DNA of 64,000 nucleotides from Paenibacillus pabuli NBRC 13638 (GTDB lineage: Bacteria > Bacillota > Bacilli > Paenibacillales > Paenibacillaceae): the NCBI RefSeq assembly GCF_001514495.1, contig NZ_BCNM01000016.1:1-64000 (forward strand), written 5' to 3'. Of this stretch, positions 52,407 to 61,060 are shown one piece after another (position 1 is the first letter of the stretch; the number at the start of each line of letters is the position of its first letter). Under the pieces are notes generated by a model. The model was not told the origin of the DNA, did no database searches, and worked only from the letters and a program-made list of their open reading frames with translations. A program made the translations under genes and the position numbers.

Positions 52407-52853
52407 CTATAAATGCTTTTCATAAAATACCATTGTCATTTTGTCGTTAATTACTTTTGATGCACCCGTTTTTTTATAGCCTATCTTTTCATACAAATAA
52501 CCGTTTCCTTTCTCTTGTAAGATGGTACCCAATTTCCATGACTTTGCATCATCATATATCTGCTCAACCATTGTAAAGACTTTTTGAGCAATTCCTTTTC
52601 CTTGATGTTCAGGCAGTATAAAAATTGGGCTAACACTATAGGTTTGATGATCTTTTTTCACGACTCTAATTCCCCCAACAGCAACCTCAAGATGATGAAT
52701 TATGAAATAATCTGTAAAAGATTGATTGATTTGAGTAATAATTCTTTCTACGGTTTCATTGGCGGGGCTTGTTTCAAAATCCTGATATTTTTCCAACAAG
52801 GGCATAAATACTTTGACTTTCATTTCAAGACGCTTGTTAAGAATACGAAACAT
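52407..52853 (-). CDS. GNAT-family acetyltransferase
   Basis: A 148-residue protein. The acetyl-CoA loop is in FILPEHQGKGIAQKVF, followed by MVEQIYDDAKSW and the C-terminal YLYEKIGYKKTG of GNATs. The substrate is unknown. The ATG at 52853 lacks an evident ribosome site and is the first codon after about 50 bases without one. The N terminus is short, with no first strand visible, so truncation or a missed start is possible. Confidence 0.75.
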   Translation of the reverse strand: MFRILNKRLEMKVKVFMPLLEKYQDFETSPANETVERIITQINQSFTDYFIIHHLEVAVGGIRVVKKDHQTYSVSPIFILPEHQGKGIAQKVFTMVEQIYDDAKSWKLGTILQEKGNGYLYEKIGYKKTGASKVINDKMTMVFYEKHL

Positions 52854-52903
52854 CGTTTTGGTACCATACCGCTACGCACAAAAATACCAAGATTTTTAAT
52901 TAC

Positions 52904-53518
52904 TTACCCCCCAACATGAAACACACCAATCACGTTTTCACCATCCAGATCATACAGCGGAATATCACGGCCATCCGCTGCTCTACTGTTCTGTTGTGCA
53001 ATGGCTTCCTCGGGTGTACTGGGTTGCTCACCATCCAGGTCCTTTCTCAGTACATATCCTTCTGTACCATCCACACCAGTAGCCTCAATTAGTTCAGGTT
53101 CTGTTTCTGGAGAAGTAGCCTCACCAGCAGAACCGTAAGTTTGCCCATTACGATTTTTAGGAAAATTCGTTTTCTTAGCACCAACAGAAATAGAACCAAT
53201 GATGGTTTTCCCGTCAACATCAAAAAGCGGGACGCTCCGTGTAGTTTCACTAAGATAATCTGTTTTCATGACATATCCAGCAATGCCGTCTACACTTCCT
53301 GCATAGATTAAGTCAGGTAGTATTTCAACGGAGTTGGACTCTTCAATCGTACCGAATGTCAGTCCATGTTCATTTTCAGAATAGTCGATAGGCGTTATGT
53401 GACTTGGATTAATCGGATTTTTAGCACTTGTATTCTGGGATACCATCAGACCGCCTGAAACACTAATGATAAAAACCACGAAACACGATATTAGGGCGCC
53501 CTTATAGTACATTTTCAT
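52904..53518 (-). CDS. Secreted protein with two tandem repeats
   Basis: A 204-residue protein with a signal sequence (ISCFVVFIISVSGGLMVSQ). The mature part is an imperfect duplication: repeat 1 has TFGTIEESNSVEILPDL, VDGIAGYVMKTDYL and VPLFDVDGKTIIGSI; repeat 2 has TYGSAGEATSPETEPEL, VDGTEGYVLRKDL and IPLYDLDGENVIGVF. Such modules occur in other Bacillus-group secreted proteins, some near M56 peptidases. The function is unknown. The ATG is preceded by GGAG at a longer distance. Confidence 0.75.
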   Translation of the reverse strand: MKMYYKGALISCFVVFIISVSGGLMVSQNTSAKNPINPSHITPIDYSENEHGLTFGTIEESNSVEILPDLIYAGSVDGIAGYVMKTDYLSETTRSVPLFDVDGKTIIGSISVGAKKTNFPKNRNGQTYGSAGEATSPETEPELIEATGVDGTEGYVLRKDLDGEQPSTPEEAIAQQNSRAADGRDIPLYDLDGENVIGVFHVGG

Positions 53519-53710
53519 AACTGTTCACTCCTCATTCCTTATTAGCTCTTTACTCTATAGCCACACTTCCATGCTCTTTACATTCTAAACGTTACCAATC
53601 CATGGAGCGTTACGGTAATCTAATCGTTAATTAAACAAAAGCGACGATACACTTCAAGAAATAATCCAATCATGGGATAATTGTCCTTCGATCTATACAT
53701 CATCAATAGC

Positions 53711-53811
53711 TTTCAACTATCCTGCCTGTTAGTTGAACAAAAGCAGCCGATCACGTTGATCTGCTGCTTTCTTTGTTTTATTTGGGCTAACGTTTCCCGT
53801 TAGTTCAATTA
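53711..53811. repeat. Dispersed intergenic repeat, copy 1
   Basis: Contains CTATCCTGCC(T)GTTAGTTGAA(C), then a hairpin AAGCAGC/GCTGCTT and CTAACGTTTCCCGTTAGTTCAA. The same order of elements recurs at 56869-56956. The GTTAGTTGAAC and GTTAGTTCAA ends could pair in a folded RNA or DNA form. The rest of the 53519-54095 gap holds no gene. Confidence 0.6.
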
Positions 53812-54095
53812 TCTAGCAGATAAAGACTACACTGTTTCCTATAGTCCCATCTTTGTCATTCGTATAATTTATCCCGCGTTCACAATTACTTTTTCTTTCC
53901 CACATTACTTCATATTCATTAACTCGCAAGCAAGGATACGGTATCACTGTCAGGGTGCTTTTCATTTTTCCTCTCTACTTTGAAAGCGATTATTTCACTG
54001 AATGACCCAACGTTCTGTTCACACGCAAAATACATTGTGGATCGGTTACACTAAGCTTCAAATTCCAGATTTCTTCCTGCATGCGGAACAGAAAC

Positions 54096-55400
54096 TCAAT
54101 ACGTCGCTTTTGGAGCAAACTGACCTTTATTCTTTAGAGCATAGTCAAAAAAACGAAGAATAAGTTCATTTTGAGTTTCAATTACATAGTACTTATCGAT
54201 TTCTACTTCTCTACCTTCATGTAACAGGTTTGCCAATATAGGCGAGAATAAAGGTAGATCGGTTAAACTTAAATGCTTTGCACCTTTAAAATGAACGTTG
54301 TATGCATCTTTAAAATTTTCATTCGAGATACTATTTGCGATATACGGAGAACTGCTGTCGAGCTGTATCCACACATCATCCGAATAAACGTTAAGAAGCG
54401 GAATGGTGAAAGCTTCGGATTTTGCCGTAAATTCATTCGTAACTTTATCGTACACAAGCTCGCTAAAGAACGGAGCATCTATATTTACTACGGCGTCAAT
54501 GTCATCGCGCTCCCTGCTCAGTGCTACGCTTGCAGCCCCTCCCATAGAATGACCGAACACTCCTATTTTCTGTGTATCAATGCGTTCATATACTGAGTCT
54601 TTTGTTTGCTCGGCTTGTTCCAGGATCGTATCCATGACAAAGTCCATATCATCCGTTCGCAATTTCATCCATTTTTGATTAAGTTCGAAATACTCACCAA
54701 GCGAATAAACCCCTTTATTGGCATTGTTGAATTCTTGCATGTACTCGGGATTAATTGTCACGACCTTCCCATCCTCGGAAACGGTATAAAAAGAATGATA
54801 GGGATGGTCAATAGAAACAACGACATAACCGTGGCTCGCAAGTTCTGTAAAGGTAGAAGTGTTGCTGGTTTTAATACCGAATGCTCCATGAGAGAACACA
54901 AGCAAAGGATAGGTTCCGTCTGCCTGCTCAGGATACCAAAATTCCACGTTAACAAACCGATTGTCTCCCTGATCTGTAAATTCTTCGATACGATTCTTGT
55001 CCACATAGCTGTAAGTGGCGGTCGCCACTGCGTACGGACCTGTCACTTGCGGCAGCCTATGCTGTGGAAAAAGTAAAACAGGAACAAGAGTAACGACTAC
55101 GATCAGTGCTAACAAAAGGAATTTCCATACCGTAGAAAAAGCTATGTAACGCGGAGTGTGTGTTTGTTTGCGCAGGAGCGCAACCATTTCCTTGAACGCT
55201 AATAGAAAGAGCAAGCCTGCAAACATCCCCCATGTGTACTCCCATACGACAGCCTTCCCCAAGCTCAGCATCATGAATACTATAAACATTGCGATTCTCG
55301 TCCAACTCTTTATCTTGTGGCGGCTTTGCTTGGTTACAATGGAATAGACGGCAATTGCCAGTTCGAAGACCAACGTAACAACAAGGATTAAAATCTCCAT
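54096..55400 (-). CDS. Membrane alpha/beta hydrolase, PAF-acetylhydrolase-like
   Basis: A 434-residue protein. The first 120 residues have three to four membrane helices (ILILVVTLVFELAIAVY onward). The hydrolase domain has PLLVFSHGAFG, VSIDHPYH, the nucleophile GHSMGG and GAKHLSLTDLP near the end; the D/H residues complete a triad. The pattern resembles bacterial PAF-acetylhydrolase-type esterases. ATG 55400 is chosen, with GAGAAG upstream; a longer frame begins at TTG 55424. The substrate is unknown. Confidence 0.8.
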   Translation of the reverse strand: MEILILVVTLVFELAIAVYSIVTKQSRHKIKSWTRIAMFIVFMMLSLGKAVVWEYTWGMFAGLLFLLAFKEMVALLRKQTHTPRYIAFSTVWKFLLLALIVVVTLVPVLLFPQHRLPQVTGPYAVATATYSYVDKNRIEEFTDQGDNRFVNVEFWYPEQADGTYPLLVFSHGAFGIKTSNTSTFTELASHGYVVVSIDHPYHSFYTVSEDGKVVTINPEYMQEFNNANKGVYSLGEYFELNQKWMKLRTDDMDFVMDTILEQAEQTKDSVYERIDTQKIGVFGHSMGGAASVALSRERDDIDAVVNIDAPFFSELVYDKVTNEFTAKSEAFTIPLLNVYSDDVWIQLDSSSPYIANSISNENFKDAYNVHFKGAKHLSLTDLPLFSPILANLLHEGREVEIDKYYVIETQNELILRFFDYALKNKGQFAPKATY

Positions 55401-55578
55401 AAGACTTCTCTGCTCCTCCTCCAACTTTTTTATGAGTTCATCATAATAAATGGAAGAGAACGTGTATACGCATAAACGATAAGCTGTAGCTGAGAGCCAA
55501 TAAGTTGTAAAAACAACGCAAATACGTGTACTTACGCTGCGTATACGATTTTATTTGGGAGCGGTTTGTGTATATCTT

Positions 55579-56007
55579 CTAAAGCTCTTTTTTAAATGTT
55601 CTTAGTCTTTCATTGATCTTTTGAGCTTCCTTTTTGTCATTCTTATACGTCAGTAGGCGAACGATAGCGTAAACTACGGCAATTTCCAAAGCTAATAATA
55701 GTATGCCGAAAGTGCCGTATACGAGATTCAATAGGACGGCCAGAGAAATTAATAGGGCTTCCAGGAAAAAGAAATGTACAATCACTCGGAGGCGCATTTT
55801 ATACTCGCTAATCGCATGCGGCGTATATAAAACGATTCCGGTCAAAGCACCAAGAAAAGAGAAAGCCATAATTGTAAAAATCGTCTTTAATTCGAAACTT
55901 GCATCAGGAACATAGATTTGCCGCAAAATAGCGATGATTATAATGATGGAGGCAAATATAATTAAGAAATCTCTAATCATCTCTTTTATGAGCTCGGAAT
56001 ACTTCAT
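55579..56007 (-). CDS. DUF3021 membrane protein
   Basis: A 142-residue protein with four hydrophobic helices (FLIIFASIIIIIAILRQIY onward), ending in a charged tail. This is the DUF3021 pattern, usually paired with a LytTR-domain regulator. ATG 56007 follows AAAAGGGGG. The LytTR gene ends 13 bases upstream on the same strand. The family probably modulates its LytTR partner from the membrane, but the mechanism is not known to me. Confidence 0.82.
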   Translation of the reverse strand: MKYSELIKEMIRDFLIIFASIIIIIAILRQIYVPDASFELKTIFTIMAFSFLGALTGIVLYTPHAISEYKMRLRVIVHFFFLEALLISLAVLLNLVYGTFGILLLALEIAVVYAIVRLLTYKNDKKEAQKINERLRTFKKEL

Positions 56008-56020
56008 GTAGGTCCCCCTT

Positions 56021-56467
56021 TTATAATCCAAGTATGTGTTTAAGCATTGGCACATACTGACGTGATATGACTACCTTCTCCCCGTTATCCAATAATGCTT
56101 GAAAACGGCCGCTGATCGACGGATGAATACTGGAAATCTTAGCTATATTTAGAATGGTGGATTTGGAGGCGCGAAAGCAATGTTTCTCTTGGCAAAGTTC
56201 CTCCAGCTCATAAAGCTTTTGTTTGACTTCATGAACATTGTTCTTACAATACGCAAACACTTTTCCGTCAACAGCTTCAAAATAATAAATATCACTAATT
56301 TTGATGCGGCTGATCTTATCCTCATGATAACCAAGTATAATGAGCGTTTCGCTTTTTATTTTATTAACGAGCTCATGTATTTCTTCGTCTACTTGGTGAC
56401 ACCTGATGCGGATCTCCTCTTCTTCTGTATGGCCTATTACTTCGATGAAAATTTTGATAAAAATCAC
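56021..56467 (-). CDS. LytTR-domain DNA-binding regulator
   Basis: A 148-residue protein. Residues 45-148 are a LytTR domain: ISDIYYFEAVDGKVFAY, KSTILNIAKISSIHP, GRFQALLDNGEKVVISRQYV. There is no receiver. It probably regulates itself and the DUF3021 gene that follows. The long frame starts at GTG 56467, directly on GAGG; a codon ATC (56461) lies where an ATG would give a perfect start. No canonical start fits well. Confidence 0.82.
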   Translation of the reverse strand: MIFIKIFIEVIGHTEEEEIRIRCHQVDEEIHELVNKIKSETLIILGYHEDKISRIKISDIYYFEAVDGKVFAYCKNNVHEVKQKLYELEELCQEKHCFRASKSTILNIAKISSIHPSISGRFQALLDNGEKVVISRQYVPMLKHILGL

Positions 56468-56561
56468 CCTCGAAATTCGAATTAAAACTTGTTAACGGTT
56501 ATAACGTGAATATACAACGAAAACGCGTAAGCTTCTACTTTAAGCAACTTCATTCCGAAAA

Positions 56562-56690
56562 GAGGAATTCGATCTGGTCGCCGCGGGACGGGCTCTCCTC
56601 GCCGATCTGGCGTGGGCAATAAAGTTTAGAGAAGGCCAGATGAACGAACTTGTCTCCTTCTCTCCTGAAGCACTTGCCAGTTTGAAATAA
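56562..56690 (+). pseudogene. C-terminal remnant of an NADH:flavin oxidoreductase (old yellow enzyme family)
   Basis: A 42-codon frame ending in TAA reads EEFDLVAAGRALLADLAW and then FREGQMNELVSFSPEAL, the usual C terminus of NemA/YqjM-type enzymes. There is no start codon, and a stop lies upstream at 56541-56543. A terminator follows at 56709-56744. The rest of the gene is missing. Confidence 0.6.
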
Positions 56691-56708
56691 ATCCGTTGGG
56701 CGAAAATG

Positions 56709-56744
56709 AAAAGACCGTTTCTCTCACTGGAATTTCGGTCTTTT
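56709..56744 (+). terminator. Orphan terminator behind the reductase remnant
   Basis: AAAAGACCG (56709-56717) and CGGTCTTTT (56736-56744) are perfect arms, followed by GTGAG. Confidence 0.75.
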
Positions 56745-56868
56745 GTGAGTTGTTAAAAGAAATTCACTCTTGATTATTCCCCACCTTTTCCCATCTCTAC
56801 GCTGAAATAACCTATGCCACAATAGTGGCAGAATCCCTCTTTCACCACGTAGTACGAAGCGATTGATA

Positions 56869-56956
56869 TTCGAACTATCCTGCCGGTTAGTTGAACCTTG
56901 ATCGACTGCTTTCTTTATTTGATAACGCTAACGTTTCCCGTTTGTTGAATCACTTA
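56869..56956. repeat. Dispersed intergenic repeat, copy 2
   Basis: Shares CTATCCTGCC-GTTAGTTGAAC, a degenerate TGATCGACTGCTTTC stretch and CTAACGTTTCCCGTT with 53711-53811, in the same order. A reverse fragment, GCTAACGGGCAGAATA, lies near 58399-58414. Confidence 0.6.
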
Positions 56957-56980
56957 GCTTTTGAGTTCCCAATTGGATAT

Positions 56981-57259
56981 CTACAAATGGTACGTATTTG
57001 TTTGGTTCAACTTCTTTATATACACTACAAAATGGACATTAAAGGTTGGATAAGGAGCTAATTCGTTCATTGCTAATATCTTCATTTCGTCAATTTCAGT
57101 CTCGTTCAAACCCCAATAGGTTTGCCCCATCGCATTTACCAATCTTCTATGTAAATCGATTATATTGCTATCCATACTCGATTCTCTCTGATGGGAAGTT
57201 CCAAGTATTCTTAACTGATGCTTTGTTTTCTTTAATCCGGTTAAGTCACTACTGCCCAT
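56981..57259 (-). CDS. Small hypothetical protein
   Basis: A 92-codon frame. The C-terminal part (MDSNIIDLHRRLVNAMGQ onward, start near 57175) looks more protein-like than the first 28 residues, with an amphipathic helix and a VHFVVYIKKL strand-like segment. There is only a weak ribosome site (AGAGAG). It follows the lipoprotein gene by 20 bases. I do not recognise it, and it could be a remnant. Confidence 0.4.
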   Translation of the reverse strand: MGSSDLTGLKKTKHQLRILGTSHQRESSMDSNIIDLHRRLVNAMGQTYWGLNETEIDEMKILAMNELAPYPTFNVHFVVYIKKLNQTNTYHL

Positions 57260-57279
57260 CTCTTAACAAAAGAATTTTT

Positions 57280-58023
57280 TTATTTCTCAATAGGTTTGAC
57301 TTCAATTTGTTCAGCACTAAATTCATTCTTTTCACTATCAAACTTGTATATAATATTTAAGTCACATACGTATGTCGGAGATTTGCCAATAGATCCTGGA
57401 AGATTCAAATTTATCTTTTGATCCTCCAATGAATAAATAACTACACCGCCGAAAGCTAGCTCATCTTGCTTGTAATCTGGCGCTGGATCAGTTCCATAAT
57501 CTAATTTAGATTCTTTTCCTTGTGCTTTTACTGTGATCGTTAACGAACCATCATTATTTTTAGCAACGTGTGATTCGATTTGTTCAGCGACAATATCTTT
57601 ATACTTCTGGACTTTAATTTCAGATAAGTCTTCAGCATCGACGACATGAATATCAAAGTGATCTAAGCCTGTCCCTCTTCCAGTCTGGATAATAACTACA
57701 GCTTCTTCTTTCCCGTCGCCCGTAAGGTCAGTATAGAATATCTGGGGATCAGTTCCGGTATCACTAGGAACGTTCCAATCAAAGCCCTTTTGGTTACTAT
57801 TAATATCCAGTTTTACTCCATCAGTTGTTGAATAAAGTTTTACCTTTTCATTCTCCGAGGATCCAATCTCTTTTGCATCAGCATCTTGTTCCGGCTGTGT
57901 TGTTACTTGTTTACTGGGAGAATCTCCCGACCCTTGCGTAACTGTTTCTGGCTTATCTGACCCACAACCTGAAAGCAAAACAGCACTCAACAGCATTACT
58001 ACACCAAGCTCTTTTTTCAACAC
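57280..58023 (-). CDS. Lipoprotein with acidic, possibly calcium-binding segment
   Basis: A 247-residue lipoprotein: a lipobox LLSGC after a short hydrophobic signal, then a Ser/Thr/Gln-rich linker of about 40 residues. The domain begins VKLYSTTDGVKLDINSN and has TDLTGDGKEEAVVIIQTG, an FG-GAP/EF-like acidic loop. It should be attached to the outer face of the membrane. Its role is unknown. The start is GTG 58023 with AAGGGG six bases upstream. Confidence 0.8.
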   Translation of the reverse strand: MLKKELGVVMLLSAVLLSGCGSDKPETVTQGSGDSPSKQVTTQPEQDADAKEIGSSENEKVKLYSTTDGVKLDINSNQKGFDWNVPSDTGTDPQIFYTDLTGDGKEEAVVIIQTGRGTGLDHFDIHVVDAEDLSEIKVQKYKDIVAEQIESHVAKNNDGSLTITVKAQGKESKLDYGTDPAPDYKQDELAFGGVVIYSLEDQKINLNLPGSIGKSPTYVCDLNIIYKFDSEKNEFSAEQIEVKPIEK

Positions 58024-58143
58024 TATATTCCCCTTTCATCTACTACCTAGCAGAAATTATATCAGCACAACTGAACTGATGAATGACATAACATTAACAT
58101 TATTTACGAATAAAGTTAATGTTATGTTATATAACCTCGAACA

Positions 58144-58320
58144 TCACATCGTTCCAGAATCTTTTGGGGCTGCCTCATTCAATTTTTGAATTAACTGACT
58201 CATTCGTCCTTGGGATACATCGATTAGAAAAAAGTATTCAATTGGATCGCCATGCTCGATACCCAGGCTACGCTTCAGTTCAATAGGCAAAACAATACCT
58301 TTAGGTATTGTCGGGAGTCT
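58144..58320 (-). pseudogene. AbrB/SpoVT-type DNA-binding domain remnant
   Basis: The frame reads GIVLPIELKRSLGIEHGDPIEYFF, the core of the swapped-hairpin AbrB domain (compare VVLPIELRRTLGI), but without the N-terminal strand and with an in-frame TAA at 58321-58323 instead of a start. A helix (QGRMSQLIQKLNEAAPK) follows before TGA 58144. It looks like a decayed transition-state-regulator gene. The rest of 58024-58514 holds no gene. Confidence 0.5.
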
Positions 58321-58357
58321 TTATTTTCTACGTCTCTAAAGGTATACCTTTTAGGAC
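58292..58357. repeat. Palindrome pair in the AbrB remnant region
   Basis: CAATACCTTTAGGTATTG (58292-58309) is perfect, and AAAGGTATACCTTT (58338-58351) is a perfect 14-bp palindrome with a related core (AGGTAT). They lie at the 5' end of the AbrB remnant and may be its former operators. Confidence 0.4.
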
Positions 58358-58523
58358 AGTAGCGAAAGGAAAAATAATATTAGACTGATGACCTCATTAA
58401 GCTAACGGGCAGAATACTTAAAATAATTACATTACTCTTCAATACAACTTTTCTTTGCAAATTGCGTCTTAATCGAAGCAACTATTGGCTAGTTTATACA
58501 GTGATTAGAGAGGAATGGTCAGA

Positions 58524-59744
58524 ATGAAGAAATACCTTGCTGGATTATTAATTATTTTTGTCCTATGTTTGGGCTTACCAGGACAGGCTTACATGGAGGC
58601 GTCTAACCAACAGCCTTTGGCTTTTGAGGATCTCAATCTTGAACAAGCGATTAAGTCATTATTGAATAAAAACGACGATGAATCACTAACAAAAGAGGAT
58701 TTAGAGTCACTGACCGACGTTAATTTATCGGGTAAAGGAATTAAGAGTTTGCAGGGTTTGGAATATGCAGTCAATGTGACGAAGCTCTCTTTAAGCGGAA
58801 ATCAAATTGCTGATATTTCACCTCTATCCGATGCTGTGAATTTGACGACTTTGGATTTGAGTGGCAATCAAATTGTGGATATTAAGCCCCTCAGGAAGTT
58901 AACGAAGATGACAGATTTATCTCTAGCTAGCAACCAAATCAATGATCTTTTACCGCTAGCGAGACTAGTCAATCTGAGTACGTTGTCCATAAGTTCCAAC
59001 AAGATCACAGTTCTAAAGCCGCTAGCAGGATTGGTTAAGCTTAGGAGCCTCGAAGCTGCGAATAATAACATCAAAGATCTTGCTCCTTTGTCTAAATCAA
59101 CTGTCTTGGTTACTCTGAATTTATCATCTAACCAAATCTATGATTTGGAGCCGTTGAGAAATCTTCAAAGTTTGAGTTACCTCTATTTGAAAAATAATCG
59201 AGTGTGGGATTTAGAGCCGATCCAACAACGTAATTTTTTTCCGTATTACGACACAGGTGCATTCATTGAACCACTTGCGCTGCAAAATAACTATTTAGAT
59301 TTAAGCAAAGGATCGAAAACATATAAATTATTCGTGGAACTGGCAGGAAGTGAGTTGCCTGGCGGTCAGCGTAAGACACAGCGCTTGGTGATCGGCAGCA
59401 CGACAGCTTATGTGGGAGAAAGTGCTTATCGTATTACCGCAGCGCCATTTATTCAGACAGGACGTACCTATGTGCCCATCCGTTTCATCTCCGAGAAGCT
59501 TGGGGCAAACGTGAATTGGAACCAGAGCACCAAAGCGGTAACGATTCAGAAGGATGGTAAAACGATTCGTTGGGCTGTAGGGAACAGGCAGGTAAAAGTA
59601 AACCAGCAAACGGTGATGCAAGATGCTCCTTTACTTCTGAAGAACGGCAGTGCGTTCGTTCCTGTTCGTTTTGTGGCGGAGCAGTTAAATACTTCCGTTG
59701 AATATATGGGAAGCAAGCATATGGTCGTGATTTTCAAAAATTAA
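58524..59744 (+). CDS. Leucine-rich-repeat surface protein with stalk domain
   Basis: A 406-residue secreted protein. A signal peptide (YLAGLLIIFVLCLGLPGQA) precedes an LRR array of about seven 22-residue repeats, each of the form L-SGNQI-DI-PL. The last 130 residues are a copper-amine-oxidase N-terminal-like (stalk) domain: RTYVPIRFISEKLGANVNWN and SAFVPVRFVAEQLNTSVEY. This resembles internalin-type binding modules joined to a Paenibacillus-type stalk. ATG 58524 has GAGAGGA upstream at a better distance than ATG 58515. Confidence 0.85.
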   Translation: MKKYLAGLLIIFVLCLGLPGQAYMEASNQQPLAFEDLNLEQAIKSLLNKNDDESLTKEDLESLTDVNLSGKGIKSLQGLEYAVNVTKLSLSGNQIADISPLSDAVNLTTLDLSGNQIVDIKPLRKLTKMTDLSLASNQINDLLPLARLVNLSTLSISSNKITVLKPLAGLVKLRSLEAANNNIKDLAPLSKSTVLVTLNLSSNQIYDLEPLRNLQSLSYLYLKNNRVWDLEPIQQRNFFPYYDTGAFIEPLALQNNYLDLSKGSKTYKLFVELAGSELPGGQRKTQRLVIGSTTAYVGESAYRITAAPFIQTGRTYVPIRFISEKLGANVNWNQSTKAVTIQKDGKTIRWAVGNRQVKVNQQTVMQDAPLLLKNGSAFVPVRFVAEQLNTSVEYMGSKHMVVIFKN

Positions 59745-59833
59745 GCACCTTAATGGAATTACAGAATAATATTTGAAGATAAGGACTCAGCTTTAAAACA
59801 AGAACTGCGGTATACAACAACGGATGACAATAG

Positions 59834-59868
59834 GGATCGTTGCAGAAATGCTAACGATCCTTTTTTGT
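59834..59868 (+). terminator. Terminator of the LRR gene
   Basis: GGATCGTT (59834-59841) and AACGATCC (59853-59860) are perfect arms, followed by TTTTTTG. Confidence 0.85.
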
Positions 59869-59902
59869 ATACCTTTACGGATGGTATATACTCAGAAAAT
59901 AC

Positions 59903-59928
59903 GGACAAAAAAAGCCCTAAAGGGCTAC
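59903..59928 (-). terminator. Terminator of the 59988-60473 lipoprotein gene
   Basis: AGCCCT and AGGGCT form a tight stem around AA at 59912-59927. The A-run 59905-59911 gives a T-run on the minus strand. Confidence 0.75.
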
Positions 59929-59987
59929 TTCCATAATAGTCGTAATCAACTTTTCCCAGCACTCTCTGGTAAAAGAAATTATTTCAT

Positions 59988-60473
59988 TTAACTTTCCCTT
60001 GTAGGAGTATGAGTAGCAACTTTCCATTGACCTTCCTCATAGGTTAACGTTATTTTTGCAGAGAGCGCACCCTCATTGGAACGATACTTACTGACCTCTA
60101 TGGTAATGTTTTTATCTGATTGCTTCTCCTGCTTTTCAATTTTCAGTAAAATCCCTTTAAGCGTGCTTTCAGATTGTTCAGACAGTCCTTCTTCAATCAA
60201 TTCTTCATAGGTTAGATTATAAATTTTTACGTTATATTTGCTTTGAAGGTAATCCTCAATGCTTTTCTTATCTGAATCCTTTATTTGAAGTCCTTTATCG
60301 AAATTCAATGAAATATACTCCGTGTTCTCATTAAGAGCCGTATCTGCTGAAATTAATTCATCCAACGCCACACGATAAGGTTCGCCTAGTTCATTCTGCT
60401 GACTAGAGCCAGTAACACCATTTGTGCAAGCTGATAGTAAAAATACCGCTACAACACTGAGAATAAAATACAT
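59988..60473 (-). CDS. Lipoprotein of unknown function
   Basis: A 161-residue lipoprotein. FILSVVAVFLLSAC is the signal and lipobox. The domain has VALDELISADTALN, an ISLNFDKGLQI strand and two Lys/Glu-rich helices, ending KITLTYEEGQWKVATHTP. No known domain was recognised. The first ATG (60473) is 28 bases from the nearest GGAGGGG and has no closer ribosome site; in-frame codons upstream are not canonical starts. Confidence 0.7.
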   Translation of the reverse strand: MYFILSVVAVFLLSACTNGVTGSSQQNELGEPYRVALDELISADTALNENTEYISLNFDKGLQIKDSDKKSIEDYLQSKYNVKIYNLTYEELIEEGLSEQSESTLKGILLKIEKQEKQSDKNITIEVSKYRSNEGALSAKITLTYEEGQWKVATHTPTRES

Positions 60474-60557
60474 CGTCTTTACTTTTGTGACAATCCCCTC
60501 CTTGGTACTTGTTACCTAATCAACGTAATAAAAACCATAAATGTTTCATTTTAATTT

Positions 60558-60583
60558 AAAAAGCAGCCCAATTAGGGCTGCAC
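60558..60583 (-). terminator. Orphan terminator
   Basis: GCAGCCC (60563-60569) and GGGCTGC (60575-60581) are perfect arms, with an A-run before them that is a T-run on the minus strand. No intact minus-strand gene lies just upstream, so it may belong to lost sequence. Confidence 0.65.
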
Positions 60584-60594
60584 TCCAAAAAAAT

Positions 60595-60741
60595 TTTCGT
60601 GATATTCAAAGTACGATGACTCATGAAATCGGTCACTCTCTTCGTGTAGGGCATTCTCCGGTTTATGAAGATACCATGTACGGTGAGGGATCAATGAATA
60701 CAGACTATAAGAGAACGTTGACAACTGCTGATCGGGAGGAC
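60595..60741 (+). pseudogene. Zinc metalloprotease (matrixin-like) C-terminal remnant
   Basis: The frame includes MTHEIGHSLRVGHS, that is HExxHxxxxxH, followed by TMYGEGSMNTDYKRTLT. This is the zinc-binding part of a metzincin-type peptidase. The upstream part is missing and the frame begins inside a terminator; after residue 67 it meets IS-like sequence. It is a fragment. Confidence 0.5.
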
Positions 60742-60759
60742 TGCTTGTGTCCAGGCCTC

Positions 60760-61060
60760 GTTTTCTCTTTGTGGTACGTCCTGTATTAGACGATCGCTTG
60801 TATCCGTGGGTGCTGGTGGACACTGTTGCCCAAAACAAACTGGTTTTCCGTTCCGAGCTGTACATGGTATCCCGGTTTCAGTTGACCATTTCGCATATGG
60901 TCTTCTTTCCATTCGCATGAACGTAGCATCCGGATCGGTTTTGCTGTAACTACTGCGCCCACCCACCAGCAGTTTCAATCTGCTGTTCATATTTTTGCAG
61001 CCGGGGCAGCACGGTTTCTTTTGTTTTTCTATTTTAAAAACAGAGCTGTCCCTAGCCATT
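60760..61060 (-). mobile_element. IS1182-type transposase remnant
   Basis: Three short stretches in different frames match the transposase core in order: TVLPRLQKYEQQIETAGG, then GRSSYSKTDPDATFMRM, then HMRNGQLKPGYHVQLGTENQFVLGN. At least two frameshifts and a TAG separate them. No intact transposase exists. A hairpin at 61045-61078 (GCTGTCCC/GGGACAGC) lies at the expected end and may be part of a terminal repeat. Confidence 0.6.
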
